A program made the translations under genes and the position numbers. This document shows, piece after piece, positions 26,381 to 34,999 of a DNA stretch of 64,000 bases. The notes under the pieces are model-generated. The model did no database searches and was not told the DNA's origin. It saw only the letters and a list, made by a program, of their open reading frames with translations. Source of the stretch: VRUE01 sp963729995 (GTDB lineage Bacteria; Actinomycetota; Thermoleophilia; Solirubrobacterales; 70-9); the NCBI GenBank assembly GCA_963729995.1, contig CAVSPF010000003.1:1797722-1861721 (forward strand), given 5' to 3'. The stretch's first letter is position 1. Every line of letters begins with the position of its first letter.

Positions 26381-27117
26381 CGATGGGCGGCAGACACCCG
26401 GTGATCTGCATCGAGCGCCTGACCCGCACCTACCGGCTCGGCAACTTCGGGGTGCACGCCCTGCGCGGGGTCTCGCTGAAGATCGAGCGCGGCGAATACG
26501 TCGCGATCATGGGCCCCTCGGGCAGCGGCAAGTCGACCCTGATGAACATCCTCGGCTGCCTCGACGCTCCCAGCGAGGGCCGCTACCTGCTCGATGGCAT
26601 CGACGTCCGCCGCCACTCCGAGGATCAGCTCTCCGACCTGCGCAACCGCAAGATCGGCTTCGTCTTTCAGGGCTACAACCTGGTGCCGCGGATCACTGCG
26701 CTCGCCAACGTCGAACTTCCCCTTGCCTACGCCGGGTTGGCGCGAAGCGAGCGCCGCCGCCGGGCCGTCGCCGCGCTTGAGAGCGTTGGCATGGGTGATC
26801 GCATCGGCCACACTTCCGCCGAGATCTCCGGCGGCCAACAGCAGCGGGTGGCGATCGCGCGCGCCATCGTCACCAACCCGGCGCTGATCCTCGCCGATGA
26901 GCCCACCGGCAACCTCGACTCCCGCTCCACCGCCGAGGTGCTCGACATCTTCGAGCGCCTCAACCGCCACGGGCGCACCGTGGTCATGATCACCCACGAG
27001 AGAGACGTTGCCGCCCGCGCCCGGCGACTGGTCCGCCTCGACGACGGCAAGCTCGCCGAGGACCGACCGATCGTGGATCAGCCCGGCGTCGAGACCTCTC
27101 TGGCGAGGATCACCTGA
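26377..27117 (+). CDS. MacB/LolD-type ABC transporter ATPase
   Basis: 246 residues. Walker A GPSGSGKST, Q-loop FVFQGYNLVPRITA, signature ISGGQQQRVAIARA, Walker B LILADEPTGNLDS and switch His in VVMITHERD. The MacB-specific leader (VHALRGVSLKIERGEYVAIMG) places it with transporters that drive export of peptides or small molecules, or act on lipoproteins. ATG 26377 overlaps the stop of the adaptor gene, and its stop overlaps the permease start (TGATG). Confidence 0.95.
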   Translation: MTMGGRHPVICIERLTRTYRLGNFGVHALRGVSLKIERGEYVAIMGPSGSGKSTLMNILGCLDAPSEGRYLLDGIDVRRHSEDQLSDLRNRKIGFVFQGYNLVPRITALANVELPLAYAGLARSERRRRAVAALESVGMGDRIGHTSAEISGGQQQRVAIARAIVTNPALILADEPTGNLDSRSTAEVLDIFERLNRHGRTVVMITHERDVAARARRLVRLDDGKLAEDRPIVDQPGVETSLARIT

Positions 27118-28328
27118 TGGTCCTTGAGACGCTCCGAACCGCCTGCCTCGGGCTACTCGCACACCGCATGCGCTCGGCGCTGACGATCCTCGGGATCACA
27201 ATCGGGGTCGCCTCAGTGATCGTCCTGATCGCGGTCGGCAGGGGCTCCTCGAACGCGGTGCAGGAAAGCATCGACGCGCTGGGATCGAACACCCTGACCG
27301 TGATCAGCCAGCCCGGCGCGATCAGCGCCAGCTCCAGCTCGGCCTCGGTCTCCTTTACCGAAGAAGACGTCAAGGCCCTTAACGACAAGACGAAGGCGCC
27401 GGAGATCAAGAGCGCCTCACCGGTGATGAAAGTCAGCGGCGCGACCCTGATCTACGGCGACTCCAGCTATGAACCCTTGGAATTCATCGGCACCACTCCC
27501 TCCTATGGGAGCGCGCGCAACTACCAGGTCGAATCGGGCTCCTTCATCACGCAAGCCGACGTGAAGGAACGCTCTCGGGTTGCGGTGATCGGCCCCGAAG
27601 TCGCCTCCGAGCTGTTCCCCGGCCAGAGCCCGGTGGGCAAGACGATCCAGGCCAATGGCGTCAACTTCCAGGTGATCGGGGTCACCAAGTCCAAGGGCTC
27701 CAGCGGAACCCAGAGCCAGGACGACATCGTCATCGCGCCGATCACCGCGGTCCGAGACACCCTCGCCGGATACGGCGACCTCAGCTCGATCACCGTGCAG
27801 GCGGTGAGCAAGGAAGCGGTGCACGCGGCCGAATCGGAGACCACGACGATCATCGACCAGCGCAACCACATCACCGAACCGTCGAACTCGGGCTTTTCGG
27901 TGATCAACCAGGGCTCGATCATCGAAGCCTCAAGCTCCAGCGAAGGGGTGTTCACGACCCTGCTCGCCTGGGTGGCGGCGATCTCGCTGCTGGTCGGCGG
28001 GATCGGGGTGATGAACATCATGCTGGTCAGCGTCACCGAGCGCACCCGGGAGATCGGCATCCGCAAGGCGATCGGCGCCCGCCGCGGCGACATCCTCGCC
28101 CAGTTCCTGACCGAGGCCCTCCTCGTCTCTGCGCTCGGCGGGCTGTTTGGCATCCTCGTCGGGGTCCTCGCCAGCCGCTTCAAGATCGCCGGCGTGCAGC
28201 CGGCGGTAGCGCCCTACTCGATCGCCCTCGCTGCGGCCGCCTCCCTTGGCTCCGGCCTGTTCTTCGGCACCTATCCAGCAATGCGGGCCTCCCGCCTACG
28301 ACCGATCGAGGCACTGAGATTTGACTGA
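27117..28328 (+). CDS. MacB-like ABC transporter permease
   Basis: 403 residues with the MacB plan: TM1 (LGLLAHRMRSALTILGITIGVASVIVL), a long extracytoplasmic MacB_PCD domain of about 220 residues, then three C-terminal TM helices with GGIGVMNIMLVSVTERTREIGIRKAIGARR and ALRFD at the end. It forms a dimer with the upstream ATPase. The last eight bases overlap the next gene. Confidence 0.94.
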   Translation: MVLETLRTACLGLLAHRMRSALTILGITIGVASVIVLIAVGRGSSNAVQESIDALGSNTLTVISQPGAISASSSSASVSFTEEDVKALNDKTKAPEIKSASPVMKVSGATLIYGDSSYEPLEFIGTTPSYGSARNYQVESGSFITQADVKERSRVAVIGPEVASELFPGQSPVGKTIQANGVNFQVIGVTKSKGSSGTQSQDDIVIAPITAVRDTLAGYGDLSSITVQAVSKEAVHAAESETTTIIDQRNHITEPSNSGFSVINQGSIIEASSSSEGVFTTLLAWVAAISLLVGGIGVMNIMLVSVTERTREIGIRKAIGARRGDILAQFLTEALLVSALGGLFGILVGVLASRFKIAGVQPAVAPYSIALAAAASLGSGLFFGTYPAMRASRLRPIEALRFD

Positions 28329-29046
28329 GCACACCGACAATCCACAGCGAGACGACGAGCAGCCGACCGGCGTCATCGACCGCCAGTCACCCGCCCCGCA
28401 GGACTCCGGCGGGCGCGACTGGGATGAGCCGAAGGAGGACGACTGGAACGAGCTAGACGACGGGGAACTGTCCCCCCGCCCCCGCAACCGCCTCCTGCGC
28501 CCTCTGCCGATGGGGCTGATCGCCCTGCTGATCGCAACCCTTGGGTTTCTCGGGGGGGTGCTGGTCCAGAAGGGCAGCGGCGGTGGCGGGTCCTCGGCTG
28601 CGTCCCCCTTCGGCGGAGGCGGGATACCGTCCGCGTTGAGCGGCAAAGGCGGGGCCGGAGGTTCGAGCTCCGGATTTCCGGCGCTGGGCGGCTCCGGCAA
28701 AGGCCCGGCCGTGACCGGCACCGTCTCCAGCGTTAACGGCAATACGCTCTACGTGAAGAGTTCTGAAGGCGGCGTTCTCGCGGTGAGGGCTGCAGCGGGC
28801 TCGACCGTGACCCGTACCTCAAAATCCGAAGCGAAGGCGATCCACCCCGGAGACAGCGTCGTCGTGCAGGGCTCCCGCCACGGCTCCAAGGTGACCGCCA
28901 GTTCGATCAGCGCCACGGCGAAGGGCGCGCAAGGCACGGGCCTCGGCGCCATCTTCAGCAGCAGCAGCGGTGCAGGTGTCGGCAGCAGCGCCAACAGCAC
29001 CGCCGGCGGCAGCAGCCGAGCGGTCGAATCGCTGTTCAGCAAATGA
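28321..29046 (+). CDS. Membrane-anchored protein with DUF5666-like OB domain
   Basis: 241 residues from TTG 28321. The acidic cytoplasmic start (about 65 residues) precedes one TM helix (MGLIALLIATLGFLGGVLV). Gly/Ser linkers follow, then about 70 residues (VTGTVSSVNGNTLYVKSSEG ... HPGDSVVVQGSRHGSKVTASSIS) that look like the repeated OB-like DUF5666 unit. Membership is judged by eye. It is translationally coupled to the permease and may stabilise the exporter complex on the outside. Confidence 0.78.
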   Translation: MTEHTDNPQRDDEQPTGVIDRQSPAPQDSGGRDWDEPKEDDWNELDDGELSPRPRNRLLRPLPMGLIALLIATLGFLGGVLVQKGSGGGGSSAASPFGGGGIPSALSGKGGAGGSSSGFPALGGSGKGPAVTGTVSSVNGNTLYVKSSEGGVLAVRAAAGSTVTRTSKSEAKAIHPGDSVVVQGSRHGSKVTASSISATAKGAQGTGLGAIFSSSSGAGVGSSANSTAGGSSRAVESLFSK

Positions 29047-29098
29047 CACCGGCAAAGGCTCGTAACGACTCCAAGGAAGAGAAAGAGAAGAGGCAAGG

Positions 29099-29707
29099 AT
29101 GAAGACCAAAGCGAAGCAACGACCAGAACGGACTGGGCTGCTGGGCGCCGCTTGTCTGCTCGCGCTCATCTCCCTGCTGGCCCTTGCCGGGTGCGGCGGC
29201 TCCGGCGGCTCGACCAGCTCCGACACCGCCACGACGAGCGACTCTCCCGCCGGCGGCGGGACCCCGTTCGGGGGCAAAGCAAACTCGAAGCTCATCGCCT
29301 GCCTGAAGGAACACGGTGTCGAACTGCCCAGCGCCCCCCAGGCGGGCGGAGGCCCCCCAGGCCGCTCCGGTGCCCCACCCAACTTCGCCGGTGGCGCTGC
29401 GGGAGGGAAACCCAACGCGAAGATGCGCGAAGCGTTCGAAAAGTGTGGCATGAATAAATTCCCCGCTGGTCAAGGTCGTCCACCCGGCCCACCCAACGCC
29501 AACTCCGCGACGTTTCGTAAGTCGCTGACGGAATACGTCGCCTGCGTGCGCAAGAACGGATACGACCTGCCCGAACCCAACCTCTCCGGCGAAGGGCCTG
29601 TGTTCAAGGAATCCGAAGTCGACCGCGAAGACCCGAAGTTCAAAGCAGCCAACGAAAAGTGCCAGTCGCGGCTGGGAGCGCCGAGCGGGCCCCCGGAAGA
29701 AGGCTGA
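29099..29707 (+). CDS. Putative lipoprotein, last gene of the exporter operon
   Basis: 202 residues with a lipoprotein signal: basic start, hydrophobic core and lipobox LALAGC (Cys near residue 32), followed by a Gly/Ser/Thr linker. The mature part repeats a Cys-containing pattern twice: SKLIACLKEHGVELP ... EAFEKCG and LTEYVACVRKNGYDLPEPN ... AANEKCQ. The four Cys residues are probably two disulfides. A GGCAAGG-type site precedes ATG 29099. Known similar proteins accompany MacAB-like operons in actinobacteria; the function is unknown. Confidence 0.8.
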   Translation: MKTKAKQRPERTGLLGAACLLALISLLALAGCGGSGGSTSSDTATTSDSPAGGGTPFGGKANSKLIACLKEHGVELPSAPQAGGGPPGRSGAPPNFAGGAAGGKPNAKMREAFEKCGMNKFPAGQGRPPGPPNANSATFRKSLTEYVACVRKNGYDLPEPNLSGEGPVFKESEVDREDPKFKAANEKCQSRLGAPSGPPEEG

Positions 29708-29710
29708 GCG

Positions 29711-29920
29711 CCGTGGGCGCATCCGCTCCCGCTCCACGATCAGCCGCTCGGCGGCCGGGCGCGGATGGTTCGCAACAAGCGGCCCGCGACCCGCCCCTCC
29801 CAGGCGTCGAGCTCCGCCTGGAAGTGCTCGGGGGAGCAAAGCTGCGGCCGGGCTCGAAGTTGGTCTCCAGGAAGCCCTGGTGGCGCTCGATGATGCCCTT
29901 GGCCTCCGGGCCGGCGAGAG
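29711..29920 (-). pseudogene. IS21-type transposase (IstA) fragment, frameshifted
   Basis: On the minus strand, EAKGIIERHQGFLETNFEPGRSFA, then EHFQAELDAWEGRVAGRLLRTIRA and finally PAERLIVERERMRP match the late part of IS21-family IstA (ERxxxFxxxNFEPGRxF...RxxxAxPxERLxxERxxMRPL). The three pieces lie in different frames, and the catalytic core is absent, so it is a remnant. It shows that this tRNA-Lys flank was hit by an insertion sequence before. Confidence 0.65.
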
Positions 29921-29923
29921 GAG

Positions 29924-30134
29924 TTGCGTGGGGAGGAACCCGAGGAGCGCGAGCCGCTCAGCGACGACGACTTGGAGCTGTTGCAGGCGCAGGTGCGCGA
30001 GGTAATCGAGGGCGGCGATCTGCCGACCCGCAAGGCGCTGCTGCAGTCGATGGTCAATGAGATCAGGGTCGTCAGCCGCGCGGAGATCTACCCGTCTTTC
30101 TCTTTGCCCGCGGTTCGACCACCGTGCGGGTCAG
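29924..30134 (+). pseudogene. Serine recombinase C-terminal fragment next to tRNA-Lys
   Basis: About 65 codons read EREPLSDDDLELLQAQVREVIEGGDLPTRKALLQSMVNEIRVVSRAEIYPSFSLP, the usual tail of large serine recombinases in actinobacterial elements. The catalytic domain is absent. The frame then runs into the tRNA gene antisense (PAGFEPAPRGL), a known artefact. It abuts the tRNA 3' end, so it is probably the leftover of an older integrative element at the same site. Confidence 0.65.
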
Positions 30135-30208
30135 TGCCCCCGGCGGGATTCGAACCCGCGCCGCGCGGCTTAAAAGGCCGCCGCTCTAACCAACTGAGCT
30201 ACAGGGGC
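30135..30208 (-). tRNA. tRNA-Lys (anticodon TTT)
   Basis: Read on the minus strand: acceptor stem GCCCCTG/CGGGGGC with discriminator A, D-stem GCTC/GAGC, anticodon stem GCGGC/GCCGC around loop CTTTTAA, T-stem GCGGG/CCCGC around TTCGAAT. All four stems pair. The CCA is not encoded. Remnants of mobile genes touch its 3' side and an integrase gene begins 144 bp beyond its 5' side, so it is the likely attachment landmark. Confidence 0.96.
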
Positions 30209-30284
30209 AGATGGCCGGGATTGCGCATTCCCATGCCCAAAATCACGACCGAAGGGCAATTCTACGGACTCGCCGCGACTCCGG

Positions 30285-30328
30285 CAGATCGGGCCTAGGG
30301 AACGTCCTAGGGAACGAAACCCGATCTG
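30285..30328. other. Candidate attachment region: hairpin with internal direct repeats
   Basis: CAGATCGGG (30285-30293) and CCCGATCTG (30320-30328) form a perfect 9-bp inverted repeat. Between them CCTAGGGAACG occurs twice (30294-30304 and 30306-30316). It lies just after the integrase stop and before the tRNA 5' end. It could be the core/arm site of the recombinase or a transcription terminator for the integrase operon. No second copy was found by eye. Confidence 0.4.
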
Positions 30329-30351
30329 AAATGCAGACGGCCGCGCGCTCG

Positions 30352-31641
30352 CTAGGCGGCCAGGGCCGGCTCGGCGACCGCTTCGCGTTCCTCGGCTTCG
30401 CGCTCGGAGAGAAAGGCGTCGAGCTGCTCGCAGGCTCGCTCGAGCTCGCCCTCGAGGACGTGGGTGTAGCGGCGGAGGGTGATCGGCGCGGCGTCGGGAT
30501 GCTGCTTCAGCTTCGGCGCCTTGTGCCCCATGATGATCGACGCGACTTTGGGGCTGACGCCGGCGTGGTCGAGCCAGGTGGCCGCCGTGTGGCGGGAGTC
30601 CTGGAACGTGATCGGCTCCTCCCCGAGGTCGTCCCACTTCTTCTTGATCCGTCGGAGGGTCGCGTTCAGGTCGGCGCTGCCGGTCGTGTTGTCCGCCCGC
30701 TTTGGGGCGAAGACCGGGCCGGACTTCGGCCGCCCCTGTCTCACCCACTCGGCGTGGAGCCGCGTCCTCAGGTGGCTCACCATCGGCACGATCCGGCGGG
30801 CGGCTTCGGACTTGCGCGCGTCTTCGTCTCCGGCGAGCAGGACCGCGTTCTCGCTGAAGTCGACGTCTTCCCAGTCGAGTGCCTCGATCTCCTGATGACG
30901 GGCGGTGGCGTAGCCGGCGAGCGCCCAGGCGAGCGCGTCCTCGGCGGGGATGGCGTCGAGGAGGTCGGCGAATTCGCCCGGGGTGGCGATCCGATGGACC
31001 CGCTCCGAATCGTCGAGCGGGATGCTAACCAGGGCGGCGGGGTCCTCGCTCGCCTTCTCGCGCTCGATCGCCCACCGGTACAGAGAGCGGATCGCGTTGA
31101 CGATGGTCGCGATTCGTTCGCTCGAGAGCTCTTCGTCGAGGAAGCCGTCGACCATCGTCTGCAGCTCGCCCTGGCTCACCGCCGACATCTGGCGCTTCCT
31201 GATCTCCGCTGGGACTCGTTTCAGCCCTGAGTCGAGGCTCTTGATCGACTTCTTCGTGTAGCGCTTCTTGTATTTGTTCCGAACGACGCCCCGCTTGCAT
31301 CCGCCGATGAACTCAAGATGGCCGTCGGCAAAGGTCGGGCTCTCCAGCCGGTCGTCGTTTGCCTTCTGCTCCGGGACACTGCCGGTGCGAACGAGGATCA
31401 GGAGGTCGTCGCGGAGGTTCTTCGCCTCGACGACGTTGCGCCGGCGTTGCGTCGGCCGGTGTCGACCGATGGCCAGGTCCCAGACCTTTCCGTAGTAGCT
31501 CGGGGCGCAGGTGCAGCGCCTGTCCTTGTCGAGTGCCTTGGCGCAGCGGAGCTGATGGCGCGCGAAGACGCCGTCGAAGCGGGTCTTGGTGTCGACGGTG
31601 CGGCGCTTGAGCGCTGCCCCATCGGGCTTACTGTCGCTCAC
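30352..31641 (-). CDS. int: Tyrosine-recombinase integrase
   Basis: 429 residues. An N-terminal part with a CxC-rich segment (RCTCAPSYYGKVW) precedes a SAM-like core-binding domain (VSQGELQTMVDGFLDEELSSERIATIVNAIRSLYRWAIERE) and the catalytic domain. Arg in YATARHQEIEALDW is the first catalytic residue, SRHTAATWLDHAG contains the second Arg, MGHK follows, and Tyr at about 392 (RRYTHV) is the nucleophile. The usual first His of HxxRH is Gln here (FQDSRH). It overlaps the excisionase-like gene by 14 bases and would move the element that extends to the right. Confidence 0.92.
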   Translation of the reverse strand: MSDSKPDGAALKRRTVDTKTRFDGVFARHQLRCAKALDKDRRCTCAPSYYGKVWDLAIGRHRPTQRRRNVVEAKNLRDDLLILVRTGSVPEQKANDDRLESPTFADGHLEFIGGCKRGVVRNKYKKRYTKKSIKSLDSGLKRVPAEIRKRQMSAVSQGELQTMVDGFLDEELSSERIATIVNAIRSLYRWAIEREKASEDPAALVSIPLDDSERVHRIATPGEFADLLDAIPAEDALAWALAGYATARHQEIEALDWEDVDFSENAVLLAGDEDARKSEAARRIVPMVSHLRTRLHAEWVRQGRPKSGPVFAPKRADNTTGSADLNATLRRIKKKWDDLGEEPITFQDSRHTAATWLDHAGVSPKVASIIMGHKAPKLKQHPDAAPITLRRYTHVLEGELERACEQLDAFLSEREAEEREAVAEPALAA

Positions 31642-31903
31642 TGGCTTCCCTTTCCGCCCACGCCTTCAGGTCCTCGGGCCGGTACTGGCGCAGCTGTCCC
31701 GAGTAGACGCAGGGGACGTATGGCTGGACGTGGCGCTGGAAGTGGCTGAGGCTCATCCCCAGCATCAGCGCCGACTCCTCGCGGGTGTAGAGGAAGCGGG
31801 GCAGTGGGCCGAAGCGGTTTGCGGCTCGGCGGCGCGCTCGCCGACGGGCTGTCGTTCGCCCGGCGGACCCGGCTGCTTTCGTGGCTTCCGCTTGGGCATT
31901 CAT
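31628..31903 (-). CDS. xis: Excisionase-like helix-turn-helix protein
   Basis: 91 residues: a basic N-terminal arm (RRRARRRAANR), then a MerR/excisionase-type winged helix, FLYTREESALMLGMSLSHFQRHVQPYVPCVYSGQLRQYRPEDLKAWAERE. The LRQYRPEDLKAW end is typical of HTH_17/Xis proteins. It precedes and overlaps int, the usual place of a recombination directionality factor. That role is inferred from position. Confidence 0.78.
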   Translation of the reverse strand: MNAQAEATKAAGSAGRTTARRRARRRAANRFGPLPRFLYTREESALMLGMSLSHFQRHVQPYVPCVYSGQLRQYRPEDLKAWAEREASERQ

Positions 31904-31909
31904 CGCGGC

Positions 31910-33907
31910 TCAACCCCCGATCGGCCCGGAAACGCTCGGCCCCGGCCGTCGCGTCGCCAGCGGCAGCGATCGCCGTGCGAACCGGCTCGGCCGGAATCGG
32001 TGCGAGGTTGGGGCTGGGCGTGGGCTCGCCGCGCGTAGGGTTCGAGTTAGCCATGGGGAGTCCACTCTCCTTGTGGTCAGGCCCTCGGTTGGCGTTGGCG
32101 CGCCGCCGGGGGCCGCTTCTGAGGCCGGTAGCCAGCTACCGTTCCCGCTGCGATCGGCCTGGTTCGCCTGTGCCGGTCGCCACGGGGCCGGCGACTCCAC
32201 TCGCGCGGCCCCACTTATATAAGAGAACATTTTACCTTCGAAATCGGCGGAAGACGGAGCCGCCCGATCACATGCGTCGTGCTCTGACTCGCGGGCGCGA
32301 CTGGCCTCGGCAGCCGTCTCCGGCGGCCAGATCCGTACGACCTGCGCCCGGCGCCTGGCACTCGGGTTGATCACCACGGCCTCGCCGACGCCGAGGCCCT
32401 GGAATTGGTCGGGGTCGACGCGCAGCTCGCGGGTGCGCGTCCGCGTGCCCTGCTCCTCGCTTTCGACCCTCACCGTGCCGCTGACTCGCTCGCTCATCGA
32501 CCAGGCCGGGGCGGTGCCCGCCATCCGCGCCAGCAGCTCGGCCGAGTCGGGGTCTCCGATCCGGTGGGCGACGGTGAACTCGACGTTGGCGATCACCTGC
32601 TCGGTGAGGGTGTCGGAGCCCTGCTCGGCGGCGCGCAGGTCGGCGAAGCTCTGGGTGCCCAGCAGCAGGCTGAGGCCGGCGGACCGCGCCCGGGCGAAGA
32701 GGCGACAGATCTGCGGCGCGGCGAGGGCGCCGAACTCCTCGATCAGCAGCAGGCCGCCGCACCCCTGGCCCTGCAGCTCGGCCGTCAGCCCGACCAGGTC
32801 GATCACCAGCGCCGCGGCGAGCAGCTGTGAGGCGGCGGGGTAGCGGTCGGAGTGGAGGTTGAAGTAGACGACGTCGCCGGCCGACAGGGAGGCGCGCAGG
32901 TCGAGAAGCTCGCCCTCGCCCAGCGCCGGGTCAAGGCGCGGCCCGAGCTCGGACTCGGCGAGCACGGCGAGACGGTCGCGCCCGCCGCCGAGGTCGGCCT
33001 TGGCGCGGGCGGAGAGACCGTCGAGGTAGCCGCAGACCCGTTCGCAGGTGCGCCCGCCGAGATCGGAGGCGAGATCCTCAAGGCGCTCGAGCTCCATGTG
33101 GCGGACCAGGGTGGTGAGGCTCGGAGGCCAGATCCTGGCCTCCTGCATGGTGGTGAGCGCGTGGCCGAGCAGGCGCTGAGTGGCGACTTCGTAGTGGGGC
33201 TCAGACCAGCGGTGCGCCGCCAGCGCCTTGTCGGCGATCTCGGTTGGGCCGCCGCGGGCGAGGGGGTTGTAGACGGTGGGGCCGGTGGGGGACCACTCGC
33301 GGAAGGTCGCTCCGGACTCCTCGGCCGCCTGGCGCAGGGACTCGCGCAGGGCTGGGTCGCCCTTGGGGTCGAGGGCGATCACCGCCTGGCCGGAGCGGAT
33401 GTAGGCCTGGGCGATTGCCGCCTGGGTGACGGTCTTGCCGTAGCCGGTCGCGCCCAGCACGAGACCGTGGACGCCCTGGGTCATGCCGAAGGGCACCCGG
33501 CAGCGGCCGCCGTCGGCTCGGGTGCCGAGCGCGAGGCGGCCGCGCTTGAGGCGGCCGCCGCGATAGCGCCTGGCCTTCACCTGCCCCCAGGCGAAGCGAA
33601 CCGGTCCGGGCGCGTCGCGGAACGCACGCGCCTCCTCGCCGCCGTGGTAGAGGACTTCGCTGTGCTCGCGGGCGCCGCGCCGCATCGTCGTCAGCGTCGC
33701 GGCGCTGCAGACCAGCCCCAGCCGCCAGTCGACGAACCAGAGTGGATAGGCGACCGGCGCCCCGAGCACCCCCCAGCTCCAGTGCAGCCCTTCGCGCTGC
33801 AGAGAGCGGATCGCGACGACGCCGGCCGCGAAGCCGAGGACGAGCGCCACCGCCAGCGTGATCAGGACATGACCGATCTCGGGGCCGAGGCTTTCCTGCC
33901 CACTCAC
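31910..33907 (-). CDS. TraD/TraG-like conjugative coupling ATPase
   Basis: 665 residues. Two or three N-terminal hydrophobic segments (VLITLAVALVLGFAAGV; SWGVLGAPVAYPLWFV; LGLVCSAATL) anchor it. The ATPase has Walker A GATGYGKT at about 152-159, ALDPKGD, Walker B LLLIEEFGAL and LLLGTQSFADLR. The C-terminal 150 residues are Arg/Ser/Pro-rich. Such proteins pump DNA through a mating apparatus. No relaxase or pilus genes follow nearby, so the element may be mobilisable rather than self-transmissible. It overlaps the next gene upstream by four bases. Confidence 0.85.
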   Translation of the reverse strand: MSGQESLGPEIGHVLITLAVALVLGFAAGVVAIRSLQREGLHWSWGVLGAPVAYPLWFVDWRLGLVCSAATLTTMRRGAREHSEVLYHGGEEARAFRDAPGPVRFAWGQVKARRYRGGRLKRGRLALGTRADGGRCRVPFGMTQGVHGLVLGATGYGKTVTQAAIAQAYIRSGQAVIALDPKGDPALRESLRQAAEESGATFREWSPTGPTVYNPLARGGPTEIADKALAAHRWSEPHYEVATQRLLGHALTTMQEARIWPPSLTTLVRHMELERLEDLASDLGGRTCERVCGYLDGLSARAKADLGGGRDRLAVLAESELGPRLDPALGEGELLDLRASLSAGDVVYFNLHSDRYPAASQLLAAALVIDLVGLTAELQGQGCGGLLLIEEFGALAAPQICRLFARARSAGLSLLLGTQSFADLRAAEQGSDTLTEQVIANVEFTVAHRIGDPDSAELLARMAGTAPAWSMSERVSGTVRVESEEQGTRTRTRELRVDPDQFQGLGVGEAVVINPSARRRAQVVRIWPPETAAEASRARESEHDACDRAAPSSADFEGKMFSYISGAARVESPAPWRPAQANQADRSGNGSWLPASEAAPGGAPTPTEGLTTRRVDSPWLTRTLRAASPRPAPTSHRFRPSRFARRSLPLATRRPGPSVSGPIGG

Positions 33908-34611
33908 CGCGCCACCGCCTCGAAGATGCCGATCCGCTGCTCGGCGTGGACCTTGGCGACGGTGCGCTCCAGCGCCCGACGGGTGGGGCCCGGTTCGCAG
34001 TAGTAGCGGATCTCCGCCACCCAGTGCGCCCGCCGCCAGGCCCGGATGATGCCCTCCAGGCGCTGCGGGGACTTCGGCGTCAGCTCGACCTCGACCGCGA
34101 TCGGGCCCGTGTCGGCGAGGACCGCCAGGTCGGGTCGGTGCAGCTGCGGCTCGCCGTTTGGCAGCTCGCCGACCTTTGCGCTGGCGATCGGTCTCCCCTC
34201 GAGGCGTTCGGCGAAGACCAGCTCGCGCTCGGTGATGACGTGCCCGGGGCCGAACTCCCCGACCAGCTGCTGGGCCACCGAGGCGCAGCGCAGCCAGTGC
34301 CCGGCCGAGCCCGGGGAGACGACGGCGACGGGGAAGCCGAGGCCGGCGTAGCGCAGGCCCTCGCGGGTGGCGCGCAGCAGGCTCGGCTCTGCGCGCAGCA
34401 GCTCGAGGCGCTCCAGCAGGCCGCGCTCGATGCAGGCCGCGACGCGCCGGTAGGCCGCCGCGCTGCGCACGTCGAGGCTCACCATCACGTGTTCGATCGC
34501 GACGACGCCGTGGCGACCGACGAAGCGCACCAGTTCGCGGTCGCGGCTGTGCCGCTCTCGCACTCCCACCTGCAGGGGTTGGCCTGCAACCGCTGTCGGC
34601 GCCGTTCGCAT
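33904..34611 (-). CDS. Replication-relaxation (Replic_Relax)-like protein
   Basis: 235 residues. The first half is winged-helix-like (RELVRFVGRHGVVAIEHVMVSLDVRSAAAYRRVAACIERGLLERLELLRAEPSLLRATREG). The second half, HRPDLAVLADTGPIAVEVELTPKSPQRLEGIIRAWRR, has the D...ExE...K spacing of a PD-(D/E)xK nuclease fold. The combination recalls the Replic_Relax family found on conjugative elements next to coupling proteins, possibly nicking or replication initiation. It is the first gene of the four-gene minus-strand operon, and the candidate origin lies just upstream. Confidence 0.7.
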   Translation of the reverse strand: MRTAPTAVAGQPLQVGVRERHSRDRELVRFVGRHGVVAIEHVMVSLDVRSAAAYRRVAACIERGLLERLELLRAEPSLLRATREGLRYAGLGFPVAVVSPGSAGHWLRCASVAQQLVGEFGPGHVITERELVFAERLEGRPIASAKVGELPNGEPQLHRPDLAVLADTGPIAVEVELTPKSPQRLEGIIRAWRRAHWVAEIRYYCEPGPTRRALERTVAKVHAEQRIGIFEAVAR

Positions 34612-34999
34612 GATGTAGGGGTCAAGCGAGCGGCGCCGGTAACTCGGCCCCTTTGGATTGGGAAGTTAATCCGGCGCCAACAATTGCCGCTGTCGCTGGA
34701 CGGATCGTCGATGCGGAGGCGCTGCGCCCGGTCACCGTCACCAACCGAGCCGCACACCACTCGTGGGGGCCCTCGCTCGGCCCCATCGCCGTCAACCGCC
34801 TCTATCAGTGCCGCTGTCTCACCCCCGCCGCCGGGGAACCCCTGCCGCACACATGCCGTTAGCCGCCCAGACGACCGCCGTCGCTTCTCGGGTGCAGTAG
34901 CAGTAACTAGTTTTGTTTCCCTGTCCCCCACCCCCACTGCAGAACTTCTCACTTGCCTTTCCGACAGCCTCGCCGCTTGCCTTCCTTCACCTACCTGTA

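Noticed and set aside
30130..30298. Protein tail PAGFEPAPRGL running through tRNA-Lys
   Set aside because: Antisense of the tRNA gene, a common false translation.
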